A DNA stretch of 64,000 bases from Sphingobium sp. BYY-5 (GCF_022758885.1 NZ_JALEBH010000001.1:1674001-1738000), one strand, 5' to 3'; positions 47,203 to 59,103 are shown, counted from the first letter of the stretch. A program made the numbers and translations. The notes: a model not told the origin generated them from the letters alone.

Positions 47203-48566
47203 CCCTTGGCGGCAGCCTTCTTCGCCTTCATCCGTGCGCGAAAGGCGGCGGCCCAGCCGGGCTTGCCGACCTGTTCGGGCCGCATCAGACAGAGCGCATC
47301 CGCCTCGACCGCGCGCGTCACCACGCTGCCCGCCGCGACGATCGCGCCGTCGCCGATCTTCACCGGAGCGACCAGGGCGCTGTTGGAGCCGATGAAGGCG
47401 CCGGCGCCGATCTCCGTCTTATATTTGAAGAAGCCGTCATAATTGCAGGTGATGGTGCCCGCGCCGATATTGGCCCCCGCCCCCACGCTGGCGTCGCCGA
47501 TATAGGACAGGTGGTTGACCTTCGCCCCCTCCGCGACATCCGCCTTCTTGATCTCGACGAAATTGCCGACCTTGGCCCTGGGACCGATCTGCGCGCCGGG
47601 TCGCAGCCGGGCATAGGGACCGATCTCCGCCCCGCGCTCCACGTTCGCCCCTTCCAGATGGGAAAAGGCGTGGATCGTCACATCGTCCGCCACGGTGACG
47701 CCGGGGCCGAACACCACGTTCGGCTCCACCACCACGTCGCGGCCGAGCACTGTGTCATGGGCGAAGAACACCGTCTCCGGCGCGACCAAAGTCGCACCCT
47801 CCCGCATCGCCTCGACCCGGCGGCGCGCCTGCCACACGGCCTCGACGCCTGCCAGTTCGATCCGGCTGTTGACGCCCGCAACCTCCCACGCTTCGGTCTC
47901 GATCACCGCGCTGGCGCCGCCGGGCAGCATGACGATATCGGGCAGATAATATTCGCCGGCCGCATTCTCATTGCCGATCTGGTCGAGCAGTACGAACAGG
48001 TCGGTCGATCGCACCGCCATCAGGCCGCTGTTGCAGAGCGTCACCGCCCGCTCCGCCTCGGTCGCGTCCTTATATTCCACCATCTTTTCGATCAGGCCCT
48101 GCCCGTCGGCGATGATGCGGCCATAGGCAGCAGCGTCATCGGGGCGGAAACCCAGTACCACCGCGCGCGGTTCGTCACCCCGGCTGAGGCGATCGAGCAT
48201 CGCCCGCATCGTCGCCGCGCTCACCAGCGGCACGTCGCCATAGAGGATCAGCACATCGCCCGCGAAGCCCGCCAGCGCGTCATGCGCCTGGGCGACGGCG
48301 TGCCCGGTGCCGAGCTGCTGCTGCTGCACCGCGATCACCGCGCCGGTGCCCTCGACCGCCTTTTCCACCTGCTCACGGCCCGCACCGACCACCACCACCT
48401 GCCGTTCGGGCGCCAGTTCGGCGACGCTCGCCAGCAGGTGCAGCAACATCGGTCGCCCGGCAATCGGATGCAGAACCTTGTGCAGCGCGGATTTCATTCG
48501 CGTCCCCTGCCCGGCGGCGAGGATGATGACGGCCAGAGGACGGGAGAGGGCGTTGGGAGCGGTCAC
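47199..48566 (-). CDS. glmU: Bifunctional GlmU: glucosamine-1-P acetyltransferase / GlcNAc-1-P uridyltransferase
   Basis: A 455-aa enzyme making UDP-GlcNAc. The N-terminal uridyltransferase has LAAGQGTRMKSALHKVLHPIAGRPM, QQLGTGHAVAQA and the metal-binding LYGDVPLVS. The C-terminal left-handed beta helix has hexapeptide repeats, GAKVNHLSYIGDASVG and NYDGFFKYKTEIGAGAFIGSNSALVAP. The start is a GTG (VTAPNALSRPLAVI) with AAGGA upstream; the frame before it is antisense noise. It is divergent from gph. Confidence 0.97.
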   Translation of the reverse strand: MTAPNALSRPLAVIILAAGQGTRMKSALHKVLHPIAGRPMLLHLLASVAELAPERQVVVVGAGREQVEKAVEGTGAVIAVQQQQLGTGHAVAQAHDALAGFAGDVLILYGDVPLVSAATMRAMLDRLSRGDEPRAVVLGFRPDDAAAYGRIIADGQGLIEKMVEYKDATEAERAVTLCNSGLMAVRSTDLFVLLDQIGNENAAGEYYLPDIVMLPGGASAVIETEAWEVAGVNSRIELAGVEAVWQARRRVEAMREGATLVAPETVFFAHDTVLGRDVVVEPNVVFGPGVTVADDVTIHAFSHLEGANVERGAEIGPYARLRPGAQIGPRAKVGNFVEIKKADVAEGAKVNHLSYIGDASVGAGANIGAGTITCNYDGFFKYKTEIGAGAFIGSNSALVAPVKIGDGAIVAAGSVVTRAVEADALCLMRPEQVGKPGWAAAFRARMKAKKAAAKG

Positions 48567-48655
48567 GTTCGACGATCCTTGGCAAGAAGCGATGAGCAGA
48601 CAGGCCCTCTGCCATGTTTGACTTGCCATTGCCACCATGGGCGCGGCATGGCGCA

Positions 48656-49342
48656 ATGATGGCAGCGAGAAATCTGGACCCGATACCCTTCGATATCGTC
48701 GGCTTTGACCTGGACGGCACCTTAATCGATACCAGCGGCGACCTGGCCGCCGCGGTCAACTATGCCATCGGCACGATCGACCGACCGCCTTTCCCCGTCG
48801 CGGCGATCCATCCCTTCGTCGGCAAGGGCGCGAAGGTGATGCTCCAGCGCGCGCTTGACGCATCGGGCGGCTATGACGACGCGACGCTGACGGCGCTGCT
48901 GCCGGTCCTGCTCGATTATTATGAGCAGAATCTCGCCATCCATTCGGTCCCCTATCCCGGCCTGATCGCGGCGATGGACGCGCTGGCCTCGCGCGGCGTA
49001 AGGCTCGCCATCTGCACCAACAAGGCGGAACGCTTCACCATTCCCCTGATGCACCAGATCGGCCTGTCGGATCGCTTCGCCAGCATCGTCGGCGGCGACA
49101 CGGTCGGCATGGCCAAGCCCGATCCCGCCCCGATTCATGCCATGATCGAACGCGCCGGCGGCGGCCGCGCCATCTTCATCGGCGACACCATCAACGACAT
49201 TGCCGGCGCGCGCAATGCGGGCATCGCCAATGTCGCGGTCAGCTTTGGCTTCCTCGACGGCCCGGTCGAGGATCTGGAGGCTGACGCGGTGATCCATCAT
49301 TTCGACGAACTGGTGCCGCTGCTGGAGCGCTGGCCGGCATGA
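48656..49342 (+). CDS. gph: Phosphoglycolate phosphatase-like HAD hydrolase
   Basis: A 228-aa HAD phosphatase. Motif I is GFDLDGTLIDTSGD, motif II lies in LAICTNKAERF, and motif III/IV is GDTVGMAKPDPAPIH followed by IFIGDTINDIAGARNAG. The helical cap and length fit phosphoglycolate phosphatase, which removes 2-phosphoglycolate from DNA repair and oxygenase side reactions; other sugar-phosphate substrates cannot be excluded. Start candidates are 48614, 48656 and 48659, none with a strong ribosome site. The stop overlaps the next ATG by four bases. Confidence 0.85.
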   Translation: MMAARNLDPIPFDIVGFDLDGTLIDTSGDLAAAVNYAIGTIDRPPFPVAAIHPFVGKGAKVMLQRALDASGGYDDATLTALLPVLLDYYEQNLAIHSVPYPGLIAAMDALASRGVRLAICTNKAERFTIPLMHQIGLSDRFASIVGGDTVGMAKPDPAPIHAMIERAGGGRAIFIGDTINDIAGARNAGIANVAVSFGFLDGPVEDLEADAVIHHFDELVPLLERWPA

Positions 49343-50100
49343 CCTTGCGGCTGGAACGGGACGGAGCGGTCGCCCGGCTGCTGATCGACCGGCCCGACCG
49401 GCGCAACGCCATGACCCAGGCGATGTGGGAACGCCTGCCCCATCTGGTCGGGGAAGCCATGGCCGACGACGCCGTGCGCGTCCTCATCCTCGCTTCCGCC
49501 ACATCCGGCATCTTCTGCGCGGGCGCAGACATCCATGAATTTGCCGCCTGCTCAGGCGCAGAAGCATGGCGCGTCACCAATCAGGCCGCGATCCGCGCCA
49601 GCCAATATGCGCTGGCCCATGCCGGAAAGCCGGTCATCGCCGCGATTGACGGCGATTGCGTCGGCGGGGGCTGCGGCCTTGCCATCGCCTGCGATCTGCG
49701 GATTGCCTCGCCCGCCACGCGGCTGGGCATCACGCCCGCCAGGCTCGGCATCGTCTATTCGCTGTTCGACACCAAATTGCTGGTCGATCTGGTCGGCCCG
49801 GCGCGGGCAAAACGCATCCTGTTCACCGGCGCGCTGCATGATGCGGCGGATGCGCTCGCCATCGACCTGATCGACGAGATCGCGGTCGATCCGCTGGCGG
49901 AGGCGGACAGGCTGGCCCGCACCATCGCCGCCAACGCCCAGCACAGCGTACGATCGTCCAAGGCAATCATCCGCCGCATCCTCGATGGGCAAGCAGACGA
50001 CGACGCGACCACGCTGGCGCTGTTCCGCGACGCTTTCACCCTCCCCGACTTCGCGGAAGGCGTGGCCGCGTTCCGGGAAAAGCGGCGGCCGGATTTCTGA
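49339..50100 (+). CDS. Enoyl-CoA hydratase/isomerase-family protein
   Basis: A 253-aa crotonase-fold protein. RLLIDRPDRRNAMTQ, the oxyanion-hole ASATSGIFCAGADIHEF and AAIDGDCVGGGCGLAIACDLRIAS identify the family. The place where hydratases have PEI..GxxPGxGG reads TPARLGIVYSLFDTKLL, so the two usual catalytic glutamates are not evident. It may act on an unusual acyl-CoA, or as an isomerase or decarboxylase. It is coupled to gph by a four-base overlap. Confidence 0.85.
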   Translation: MTLRLERDGAVARLLIDRPDRRNAMTQAMWERLPHLVGEAMADDAVRVLILASATSGIFCAGADIHEFAACSGAEAWRVTNQAAIRASQYALAHAGKPVIAAIDGDCVGGGCGLAIACDLRIASPATRLGITPARLGIVYSLFDTKLLVDLVGPARAKRILFTGALHDAADALAIDLIDEIAVDPLAEADRLARTIAANAQHSVRSSKAIIRRILDGQADDDATTLALFRDAFTLPDFAEGVAAFREKRRPDF

Positions 50101-50196
50101 TCGTCGCCAACCGAGCTAAGGTTGGAATATTTGCGGCTCTGGGTGGGTAGCGGAATGGCGGCTATTGGTATTGCCATGAGCAAAACCGGCATTCAG

Positions 50197-50670
50197 CTAG
50201 TTGCAACGAGATAGTGGCAAAGCGCCGCGCCCTTGAGGCACTTCATAGATGCGCCACCTTGTAGATAGCTTTTTCACGGCAGCATCCGAAAATTCCTTGG
50301 ATTTCTCAAGATCATTGCCGTTAAATCCTATTGCGATCTGGTCAGTAGGCAGGCCTAGATTGCCAGCGCCAAAGCTAAATTCATTTCCTCTTTCTGCTCC
50401 GATATTTACAGCGCGGTCATTTACGGGCGTGTTTTTGTTATCTGATGCAAGCAACTGCAATTCATCGTGCGTTTGACCGCTTCGATCAGAAAACTCCATC
50501 CGGTATGATTGCGCGATTTCGTTCATGAAGCTGGTGAAAGTCGGGATTTCCTGCGGCCCAGCAAGACAAATCTGGACAATACGAAAAGGATGTTTCCCTT
50601 CAGAACAGCCTGCCAACCCCATGACCAAAACGCTCAGTATCGTAGCCTGAGAAATGATAGCTAACCTCAT
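50197..50670 (-). CDS. Putative lipoprotein, unknown, AT-rich
   Basis: A 157-aa protein. The N-terminus has a hydrophobic signal with lipobox GLAGC, so it is probably lipidated at Cys22 and envelope-anchored. The mature part contains no motif I recognise; it is polar with a segment of alternating charge (LEKSKEFSDAAVKKLSTRWRI). The base composition is clearly more AT-rich than both neighbours, and it is flanked by stretches without genes, which suggests recent acquisition. Function unknown. Confidence 0.6.
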   Translation of the reverse strand: MRLAIISQATILSVLVMGLAGCSEGKHPFRIVQICLAGPQEIPTFTSFMNEIAQSYRMEFSDRSGQTHDELQLLASDNKNTPVNDRAVNIGAERGNEFSFGAGNLGLPTDQIAIGFNGNDLEKSKEFSDAAVKKLSTRWRIYEVPQGRGALPLSRCN

Positions 50671-50760
50671 GCCTTGCCGCCCTCATGTCTGCTTTCGAGG
50701 GTGATCCCTGAAATCATGAGAGGCTGCAAGTGGCCGTTTCCAGCCGCCATCCTCATCGCA

Positions 50761-50790
50761 AAAAGAAAAAGCCCCCGCAACGCGGAGGCC
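50761..50790 (-). terminator. Terminator after lpd
   Basis: On the minus strand GCCTCCGC pairs with GCGGGGGC (one G-U pair) around GTT, followed by TTTTTCTTTT. It closes the mdh-sucD-odhAB-lpd gene series. Confidence 0.85.
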
Positions 50791-50819
50791 TTTTCCTTCT
50801 CAATCCTGATCGCGAGCGA

Positions 50820-52220
50820 TCACATATGGATCGGCTTGCCGGTCACGGCCATCGCCGCTTCCTTGATCGCTTCGCTGTGCGTCGGGTGCGCGTGGCAGGT
50901 GTAGGCAATGTCTTCGCTGGACGCGCCAAATTCCATCGCCTGCGCGGCCTGCGCGATCATCGTGCCGGCGACCGTGGCGATGATCCACACGCCCAGAACC
51001 TTGTCGGTCTCCGCGTCGGCGATGATCTTCACGAAGCCGTCGGGCTCATGGTTGGTCTTGGCGCGGCTGTTCGCCAGCATCGGGAATTTGCCGACCTTGA
51101 TCGCGCCCTTTTCCTTGGCCGCTTCCTCGGTCAGGCCCACGCCCGCAATCTCCGGCTTGGTGTAGACCACGCTGGGGATCACGTCATGGTTCACGATGCC
51201 GGTCAGGCCCGCAATATTCTCGGCGACGGCGATACCTTCGTCCTCGGCCTTGTGCGCGAGCATCGGGCCGGGGATGACGTCGCCGATCGCCCAGACGCCG
51301 GGCACCTTGGTCGCGAAGTCATGATCGGTCTCGATCTGGCTGCGCGCATTGAGTTCCAGGCCGATCTTATCGAGGCCCAGACCTTCGGTGTTCGGACGAC
51401 GGCCGATCGACACCAGCACGACGTCCGCTTCGATCGTTTCCGCATCACCACCGGCGGCCGGCTCGACCGTCAGGGTCACACCCTTCTTGCCGACCTGCGC
51501 GCCCGTCACCTTGGTGCCGAGCTTATATTCGAAGCCCTGCTTCTTGAAGATCTTGTTGGCTTCCTTGCGGACTTCGCCGTCCATGCCGGGCAGGATCTGG
51601 TCGAGATATTCGACCACCGTGACCTTGGCGCCCAGGCGCTTCCAGACGCTGCCCAGTTCCAGGCCGATGACGCCGCCGCCGACGACGACCAGATGACCGG
51701 GCACCTTGTCCAGTTCCAGCGCGCCGGTCGAATCGACGATCTTGCCGCCAGCATTGTCGACCGCGACGCCCGGAAGCGGCGTGACCGAAGAACCGGTGGC
51801 GATGATGATATTCTTCGCCGTCACCTTCTCACCGTTCACTTCAACGGTGTTGGCGCCGGTGAAGCTGGCCAGCCCCTTGAGCCACGTCACCTTGTTCTTC
51901 TTGAACAGGAACTCGACCCCGCCGGTCAGGCCCTTGACCGCATCGACGCGCTGACCCTGCAGGGTGGGCAGGTCCAGGCTCATCTTGTCGATCTTGACGC
52001 CCAGCTTGGCCAGCCCGCCATTCGCGGCTTCGTCATACAATTCGGAAGCGTGCAGCAACGCCTTCGACGGAATGCAGCCCACATTGAGGCAGGTGCCGCC
52101 CAGCGTCTCGCGGCTTTCGGCGCAGGCGGTCTTGAGGCCCAGTTGCGCCGCGCGGATCGCGGCGACATAACCGCCGGGACCAGCGCCGATCACCAGGACG
52201 TCATAATCGAACTCAGCCAT
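50820..52220 (-). CDS. lpdA: Dihydrolipoyl dehydrogenase (E3)
   Basis: A 466-aa FAD disulfide oxidoreductase that reoxidises lipoyl groups of 2-oxoglutarate dehydrogenase and, probably, the glycine cleavage H protein. FAD loop VIGAGPGGYVAAIRAA, the redox disulfide GGTCLNVGCIPSK, the NAD loop VVGGGVIGLELGSVW and the C-terminal catalytic HAHPTHSEAIKEA are all present. It is last in the operon and separated from odhB by a GIY-YIG element. Confidence 0.97.
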   Translation of the reverse strand: MAEFDYDVLVIGAGPGGYVAAIRAAQLGLKTACAESRETLGGTCLNVGCIPSKALLHASELYDEAANGGLAKLGVKIDKMSLDLPTLQGQRVDAVKGLTGGVEFLFKKNKVTWLKGLASFTGANTVEVNGEKVTAKNIIIATGSSVTPLPGVAVDNAGGKIVDSTGALELDKVPGHLVVVGGGVIGLELGSVWKRLGAKVTVVEYLDQILPGMDGEVRKEANKIFKKQGFEYKLGTKVTGAQVGKKGVTLTVEPAAGGDAETIEADVVLVSIGRRPNTEGLGLDKIGLELNARSQIETDHDFATKVPGVWAIGDVIPGPMLAHKAEDEGIAVAENIAGLTGIVNHDVIPSVVYTKPEIAGVGLTEEAAKEKGAIKVGKFPMLANSRAKTNHEPDGFVKIIADAETDKVLGVWIIATVAGTMIAQAAQAMEFGASSEDIAYTCHAHPTHSEAIKEAAMAVTGKPIHM

Positions 52221-52237
52221 CGTTCTTCTTCCTCATT

Positions 52238-52598
52238 GTGTTCCTGCGGACGCAGGAACCCAGGGCGTCGTCAGAACAGTGTCTCGAACAAATCCTGCCA
52301 CCGAGGATTTTCCCGTTCGATCAACTCGATCTTCCAGGCGCGTTTCCATTTCTTCATCTGCAGTTCGCGACGCCGCGCTTCCTGCAGATCATCATATGCT
52401 TCGAACCAGACCAACATGGTGCAGCCATGGTCCTTCGTAAAGCCGTCCACCAGGGCGTTGCGATGCTGATATGCCCTGGCCGTCAGATCGCTCGTCACAC
52501 CCAGATACAGGGTGCCGTTGCGTCTGCTGGCCATCAGATAGACATATCCCGCTTTCGTTGCATTTCTCCGCCCTGGGCTCCTGCTTTCGCAGGAGCAC
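52238..52598. mobile_element. GIY-YIG palindrome element, degenerate copy
   Basis: A 361-base unit bounded by 30-base inverted ends, 52238-52267 and 52569-52598, 26 of 30 matching. Each end is itself a hairpin: GTTCCTGC-GGAC-GCAGGAAC on the left and GCTCCTGC-GAAA-GCAGGAGC on the right (minus strand), each with tail CCAGGGCG. The arms differ at paired positions that keep the stems intact. The only gene inside is a GIY-YIG reading frame that fills it end to end. No target-site duplication is visible. It separates odhB from lpd. Confidence 0.7.
52271..52563 (-). pseudogene. GIY-YIG nuclease-family gene, apparent frameshift
   Basis: The readable frame gives GYVYLMASRRNGTLYLGV, the GIY...YIG motif, then ARAYQHRN and ARRRELQMKKWKRAWK, all as in the UPF0213-type GIY-YIG proteins. 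An ATG at 52563 with GGAG upstream would begin MQRK, but one base is missing between it and the GYVYLM codons, so it is out of frame and meets a stop. Without the frameshift the first in-frame ATG (52534) would omit the GIY part. It is probably inactive, unless the sequence has an error at AAGCGGGAT. Confidence 0.7.
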
Positions 52599-52612
52599 GT
52601 GAAACCGAGGCT

Positions 52613-53857
<1,245 letters not shown>

Positions 53858-53865
53858 GAGCTGTC

Positions 53866-56664
53866 TCAGCCTTTCTTCTGGCGGCGGATTTCAGTGCGGA
53901 CGCTGTGGCCCAGCGCATCGGCGACGAGGGCGCCCTGTTCGGACACATGGCGCGACGCCAGGCCGGTGGCCGGCGAGGCGGAGGCCTTACGGCCAGCATA
54001 GCGGGCGCGCATCGGCGCCTTGCCAGCCTTGGCCAAGGCTTCCTCGATATAGGGTTCCACGAAGAACCAGGCGCCGTTGTTGCGCGGTTCTTCCTGACAC
54101 CAGACGACATCTTCCAGGTTGGTCATGCGCTCGATGCGCTTTGTCAGCGCCTCGCTCGCGAACGGGTAGATTTGTTCGATGCGAACAATCTGCACGTCCT
54201 TGTCGCCGGCGGCGTCGCGCGCTTCCATCAGGTCATAGAAGACCTTGCCGGAACACAGGATCAAGCGCTTGGTGTCCTTGTCTGCCGAACCATTGGGGTC
54301 CGACAGGATGCGCTTGAAATGCGTTTCGCCCAGGAAATCCTCGGCCTTGCTGACCGCCAGCTTGTGGCGCAGCAGCGACTTGGGCGCCATGATGATGAGC
54401 GGCTTGCGGAACGGCCGCAGCATCTGGCGACGCAGGGCATGGAAATAGTTAGCCGGGGTCGTGATGTTCGCGACCTGGATATTGCCTTCCGCGCAAAGCT
54501 GGAGATAGCGCTCCAGACGGGCCGAACTATGTTCCGGCCCCTGCCCTTCATAGCCATGCGGCAACAGGCATACCAGGCCGTTGGACCGCAGCCACTTGGT
54601 TTCCGACGAGGCGATATACTGGTCGAAGATGATCTGCGCGCCATTGGCGAAATCGCCGAACTGCGCTTCCCAGATCACCAGGCTCTTCGGGTCCGCGAGC
54701 GCGAAGCCATATTCGAAGCCGAGCACGCCATATTCGGACAGCGGCGAATCCAGCACCTCGCAACGGCCATGCGGCACGGTCGCGAGCGGGATGTACTTCG
54801 CTTCGGTGTCCTGGTCGGTCCAGACGGCATGGCGCTGGCTGAATGTGCCGCGACCCGAATCCTGACCCGACAGGCGAACGCCATAGCCTTCCGACAGCAG
54901 CGAACCGAAGGCCAGCGCCTCGCCGGTCGCCCAGTCGAAATTCTCGCCGGACTTGAACATCTCCGCCTTGGCGTCGAGTACGCGCTTCAACGTCTTGTGG
55001 ACGTTCAGCCCCTCTGGAACGGTGGTCAGCGTCTTGCCCAGGCCGTCGAACAGCTTGTTGCTGATCGCCGATTCCACGCTCTGACGCGACGTTTCCGCAT
55101 CGGCGGGCTTGTGCAGCCCCGACCAGCGACCGGCGAACCAGTCCGCCTTGTTGGGCTTGTAGCTCTTGGCCGCCTCGAACTCGTCCTCAAGATGGGCAAC
55201 GAACTCGTCCGTCGCGCTGTTGACGAAAGCGTCATCCACCACGCCTTCCGCCTTCAGGCGCGCCGCATAGACGTCGCTGACCGACGGATGCTGGCGGATT
55301 TCCTTGTACATCAGCGGCTGGGTGAAGCCCGGCTCATCGCCTTCATTATGGCCGAAGCGGCGATAGCACCACATGTCGATCACGATGTCGCGATGGAAGG
55401 TCTGACGATATTCGATCGCCAGCTTGCACGCGAAGGTCACGGCTTCGGGATCGTCGCCATTGACGTGCAGGATCGGCGCCTGGACGCCCTTGGCCACATC
55501 GCTCGGATAGGGCGAGCCACGCGAGAATTGCGGGCTGGTGGTGAAGCCGATCTGGTTGTTGACGATGAAATGGATGCAGCCGCCGGTATTGTAGCCGTTG
55601 ACGCCGGAGAAGCCGAGGCATTCCCACACGATGCCCTGACCGGCAAAGGCCGCGTCGCCATGGATCAGCACGGGCAGAACCTGCTCATGCTTGCCCAGAT
55701 CGTCGCGGAAGGTCTGCTGCGCGCGAACCTTGCCCAGCACCACCGGATCGACGGTTTCGAGGTGCGAGGGGTTGGGCACCAGCGACATGTGGACCTTGAT
55801 GCCGTCGAACTCGCGGTCGGTCGAGGTGCCGAGGTGATATTTCACGTCGCCCGAACCGCCGACATCTTCGGGATTGGCAGTGCCACCCGAAAATTCGTGG
55901 AAGATGACACGGAAACCCTTAGCCATCACATTGGCCAGCACGTTCAGGCGGCCGCGATGGGCCATGCCGTATACGATCTCGCGCACGCCCTGCGCGCCAC
56001 CATATTTGATAATGGCTTCGAGCGCGGGGATCATGGATTCGCCGCCGTCCAGGCCGAAGCGCTTGGTGCCGACATATTTGCGGCCCAGGAACTTCTCATA
56101 TTGCTCACCCTGGATGACCTTGGCCAGGATCGCCTTCTTGCCCTCAGGCGTGAAGTGGATTTCCTTGTCCTTGCCTTCCAGCCGGTCCTGAAGGAAGCGG
56201 CGTTCCTCCACATCGGCGATGTGCATATATTCCAGGCCGACATTGCCGCAATAATTGGCGCGCAGGATCGCGACGACCTCCGCCACGGTCGCATATTGCA
56301 GACCCAGCGTGCCGCCGAGATAGACCTTTTTATTGAGGTCGGTCAGGCCATGATATTCCGGCGTCAGGTCGGCCGGCAGGTCACGTTGGGCCAGGCCCAG
56401 CGGATCGAGATTGGCGGCGAGATGACCACGCACGCGATAGGTGCGGATCAGCATCTGCGCGCGGATCGCATCGTCAGCGGCGGCGACCACGTCGACGTCC
56501 GACACAGGCTTGCCCGCGGACTTGGCGGCGGCCTTTACGGCGACCTGCATCTGCGTGGGGTCCAATGCCCCGGTCAGGTCGTCCGTATCCGTCAGCGGCC
56601 AGTTATCACGTGCCCAGGTCGGGCCGCGCTCAATCTCGAAATCCTGGTTCTCGTAACCCATCAT
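53866..56664 (-). CDS. odhA: 2-oxoglutarate dehydrogenase E1
   Basis: A 932-aa thiamine-diphosphate enzyme that decarboxylates 2-oxoglutarate in the TCA cycle. [15 protein letters not shown], the ThDP-binding [11 protein letters not shown]...NNQIGFTT region and the C-terminal [23 protein letters not shown] are family blocks. The ATG pair at 56664/56661 ([10 protein letters not shown]) is the start, with GGGA upstream; the longer frame is antisense noise. It follows sucD and precedes odhB. Confidence 0.97.
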   Translation of the reverse strand: MMGYENQDFEIERGPTWARDNWPLTDTDDLTGALDPTQMQVAVKAAAKSAGKPVSDVDVVAAADDAIRAQMLIRTYRVRGHLAANLDPLGLAQRDLPADLTPEYHGLTDLNKKVYLGGTLGLQYATVAEVVAILRANYCGNVGLEYMHIADVEERRFLQDRLEGKDKEIHFTPEGKKAILAKVIQGEQYEKFLGRKYVGTKRFGLDGGESMIPALEAIIKYGGAQGVREIVYGMAHRGRLNVLANVMAKGFRVIFHEFSGGTANPEDVGGSGDVKYHLGTSTDREFDGIKVHMSLVPNPSHLETVDPVVLGKVRAQQTFRDDLGKHEQVLPVLIHGDAAFAGQGIVWECLGFSGVNGYNTGGCIHFIVNNQIGFTTSPQFSRGSPYPSDVAKGVQAPILHVNGDDPEAVTFACKLAIEYRQTFHRDIVIDMWCYRRFGHNEGDEPGFTQPLMYKEIRQHPSVSDVYAARLKAEGVVDDAFVNSATDEFVAHLEDEFEAAKSYKPNKADWFAGRWSGLHKPADAETSRQSVESAISNKLFDGLGKTLTTVPEGLNVHKTLKRVLDAKAEMFKSGENFDWATGEALAFGSLLSEGYGVRLSGQDSGRGTFSQRHAVWTDQDTEAKYIPLATVPHGRCEVLDSPLSEYGVLGFEYGFALADPKSLVIWEAQFGDFANGAQIIFDQYIASSETKWLRSNGLVCLLPHGYEGQGPEHSSARLERYLQLCAEGNIQVANITTPANYFHALRRQMLRPFRKPLIIMAPKSLLRHKLAVSKAEDFLGETHFKRILSDPNGSADKDTKRLILCSGKVFYDLMEARDAAGDKDVQIVRIEQIYPFASEALTKRIERMTNLEDVVWCQEEPRNNGAWFFVEPYIEEALAKAGKAPMRARYAGRKASASPATGLASRHVSEQGALVADALGHSVRTEIRRQKKG

Positions 56665-56749
56665 CTTGTCCCATCCCAGCCGCGTGCAGTCGCGGAGCGG
56701 GAAAATCAGCGGCCGGGGTGCAGCCCGGCCGCCTCTATATAGGGGCTTT

Positions 56750-57634
56750 TCAGCCCTTAAGCACCTCGACCAGCGTCGAACCCAGTTCGGACGGGCTGGC
56801 GGCAACCTTGATGCCGGCCGCTTCCATCGCCGCGATCTTGCTTTCCGCGTCGCCCTTGCCGCCCGACACGATCGCGCCGGCATGGCCCATGCGGCGGCCC
56901 GGAGGCGCCGTACGACCCGCGATGAAGCCGGCCATCGGCTTCTTGCGGCCACGCTTGGCCTCGTCGATCAGGAACTGGGCGGCCTGTTCTTCCGCGTCGC
57001 CGCCGATTTCACCGATCATGATGATCGATTCAGTGGCGTCGTCGGCCAGGAACAGTTCCAGCACGTCGATGAAGTTGGTGCCGTTGACCGGATCGCCGCC
57101 GATGCCGACAGCCGTGGTCTGACCCAGGCCCGCATTGGTGGTCTGGAACACGGCTTCATAGGTCAGCGTGCCGGAGCGCGACACGACGCCGACCGAACCC
57201 TTGGAGAAGATCGAACCGGGCATGATGCCGATCTTGCACTCATTGGGGGTCAGGACGCCGGGGCAGTTCGGGCCGATCAGGCGCGACTTCGAACCCGACA
57301 GCGCGCGCTTCACGCGGACCATGTCGAGGACGGGGATGCCTTCGGTGATGCAGACGATCAGCGGGATTTCCGCGTCGATCGCTTCCAGGATCGAGTCGGC
57401 CGCGAATGGCGGCGGAACATAGATGACCGAAGCGTCGGCGCCGGTCTTCGACTTGGCTTCCGCGACGGTGTCGAAGATCGGCAGGCCGATGTGGCTCGAA
57501 CCGCCCTTGCCCGGCGTGACGCCGCCGACCATCTGGCTGCCATAGGCCAGCGCCTGCTCGGTGTGGAAGGTGCCGGTGGCGCCGGTCATACCCTGTGTGA
57601 TGACCTTGGTGTTCTTGTTAATGAGGATGCTCAT
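56750..57634 (-). CDS. sucD: Succinyl-CoA ligase subunit alpha
   Basis: A 294-aa subunit that binds CoA and carries the phosphorylated histidine in [18 protein letters not shown]. The N-terminal [21 protein letters not shown] and [21 protein letters not shown] are standard. The enzyme interconverts succinyl-CoA and succinate with NTP formation. The partner beta subunit gene sucC is not in the window; a GIY-YIG element occupies the upstream gap towards mdh. Confidence 0.97.
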   Translation of the reverse strand: MSILINKNTKVITQGMTGATGTFHTEQALAYGSQMVGGVTPGKGGSSHIGLPIFDTVAEAKSKTGADASVIYVPPPFAADSILEAIDAEIPLIVCITEGIPVLDMVRVKRALSGSKSRLIGPNCPGVLTPNECKIGIMPGSIFSKGSVGVVSRSGTLTYEAVFQTTNAGLGQTTAVGIGGDPVNGTNFIDVLELFLADDATESIIMIGEIGGDAEEQAAQFLIDEAKRGRKKPMAGFIAGRTAPPGRRMGHAGAIVSGGKGDAESKIAAMEAAGIKVAASPSELGSTLVEVLKG

Positions 57635-57655
57635 TGACGGTATTACCCTTCAATT

Positions 57656-58030
57656 CCACCCCGGCGGAGGCCGGGGTCCAGTTTCCAATCGTTCATGGCC
57701 GCGCGATACGATCGTAGAGGTCCGCCCATTCGACGTTGCCTCCTTCGATCTCTCTTAGCTTCCAGTCCCGTTTCCATTCTTTCATCTGCCGTTCGCGAAG
57801 GCGGGCAGCTTCCCAGCTATCATGCACCTCGTACCAGACGAGAAGCCGACAGCCATATCGCTTCGTGAACCCCGGAACGACGCTGTTGCGATGTTCCCAG
57901 ACCCGCTTCGGGAGATCGACGGTAGAGCCGATATAGATCGTCCCATTCCGTCGATTTGCCATGATATAGACGAAGGCCTGCCCGTCGCTCATAGCCTGTC
58001 CCGACTGGACCCCGGCCTTCGCCGGGGTGG
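57656..58030. mobile_element. GIY-YIG palindrome element, intact copy
   Basis: A 375-base unit between mdh and sucD. The ends 57656-57682 and 58004-58030 are inverted copies, 27 bases with a single mismatch in the loop. Each end is a hairpin with stem ACCCCGGC, loop GGAG or GAAG, and tail CCAGT. One intact GIY-YIG gene fills the interior, ending 10 bases from one palindrome and starting 11 bases from the other. No target-site duplication is seen. Confidence 0.75.
57693..57992 (-). CDS. GIY-YIG nuclease-family protein, intact
   Basis: A 99-aa single-domain protein. The GIY-YIG core is F7-V-Y9 and Y20-I-G22 in FVYIMANRRNGTIYIGS; the catalytic-type Arg30 and His34 are in KRVWEHRN, and Glu67 in RLRERQMKEWK fits the metal-binding glutamate. 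It matches the UPF0213-type subfamily, with no DNA-recognition domain attached. It probably is a small endonuclease; the flanking palindromes are the likely substrate or mark of mobility, which is inference. It is about half identical by eye to the degenerate copy at 52271. Confidence 0.85.
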   Translation of the reverse strand: MSDGQAFVYIMANRRNGTIYIGSTVDLPKRVWEHRNSVVPGFTKRYGCRLLVWYEVHDSWEAARLRERQMKEWKRDWKLREIEGGNVEWADLYDRIARP

Positions 58031-58038
58031 TTCATTCA

Positions 58039-59007
<969 letters not shown>

Positions 59008-59103
59008 TCATCCTCCAAGTCATGCCTACTGGAATTGCTGGCCCGCCTACGCCCTTCGGGCGGGGGTTTCAACCGCCCAAAGCGCTGAGAAACAAATTAT
59101 CTT

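Noticed and set aside
53905..56742. Open frame of 945 codons on the plus strand opposite odhA
   Set aside because: It lies wholly antisense to a clear 2-oxoglutarate dehydrogenase; its composition is that of a reverse-complemented GC-rich gene, and no motif or ribosome site was seen.
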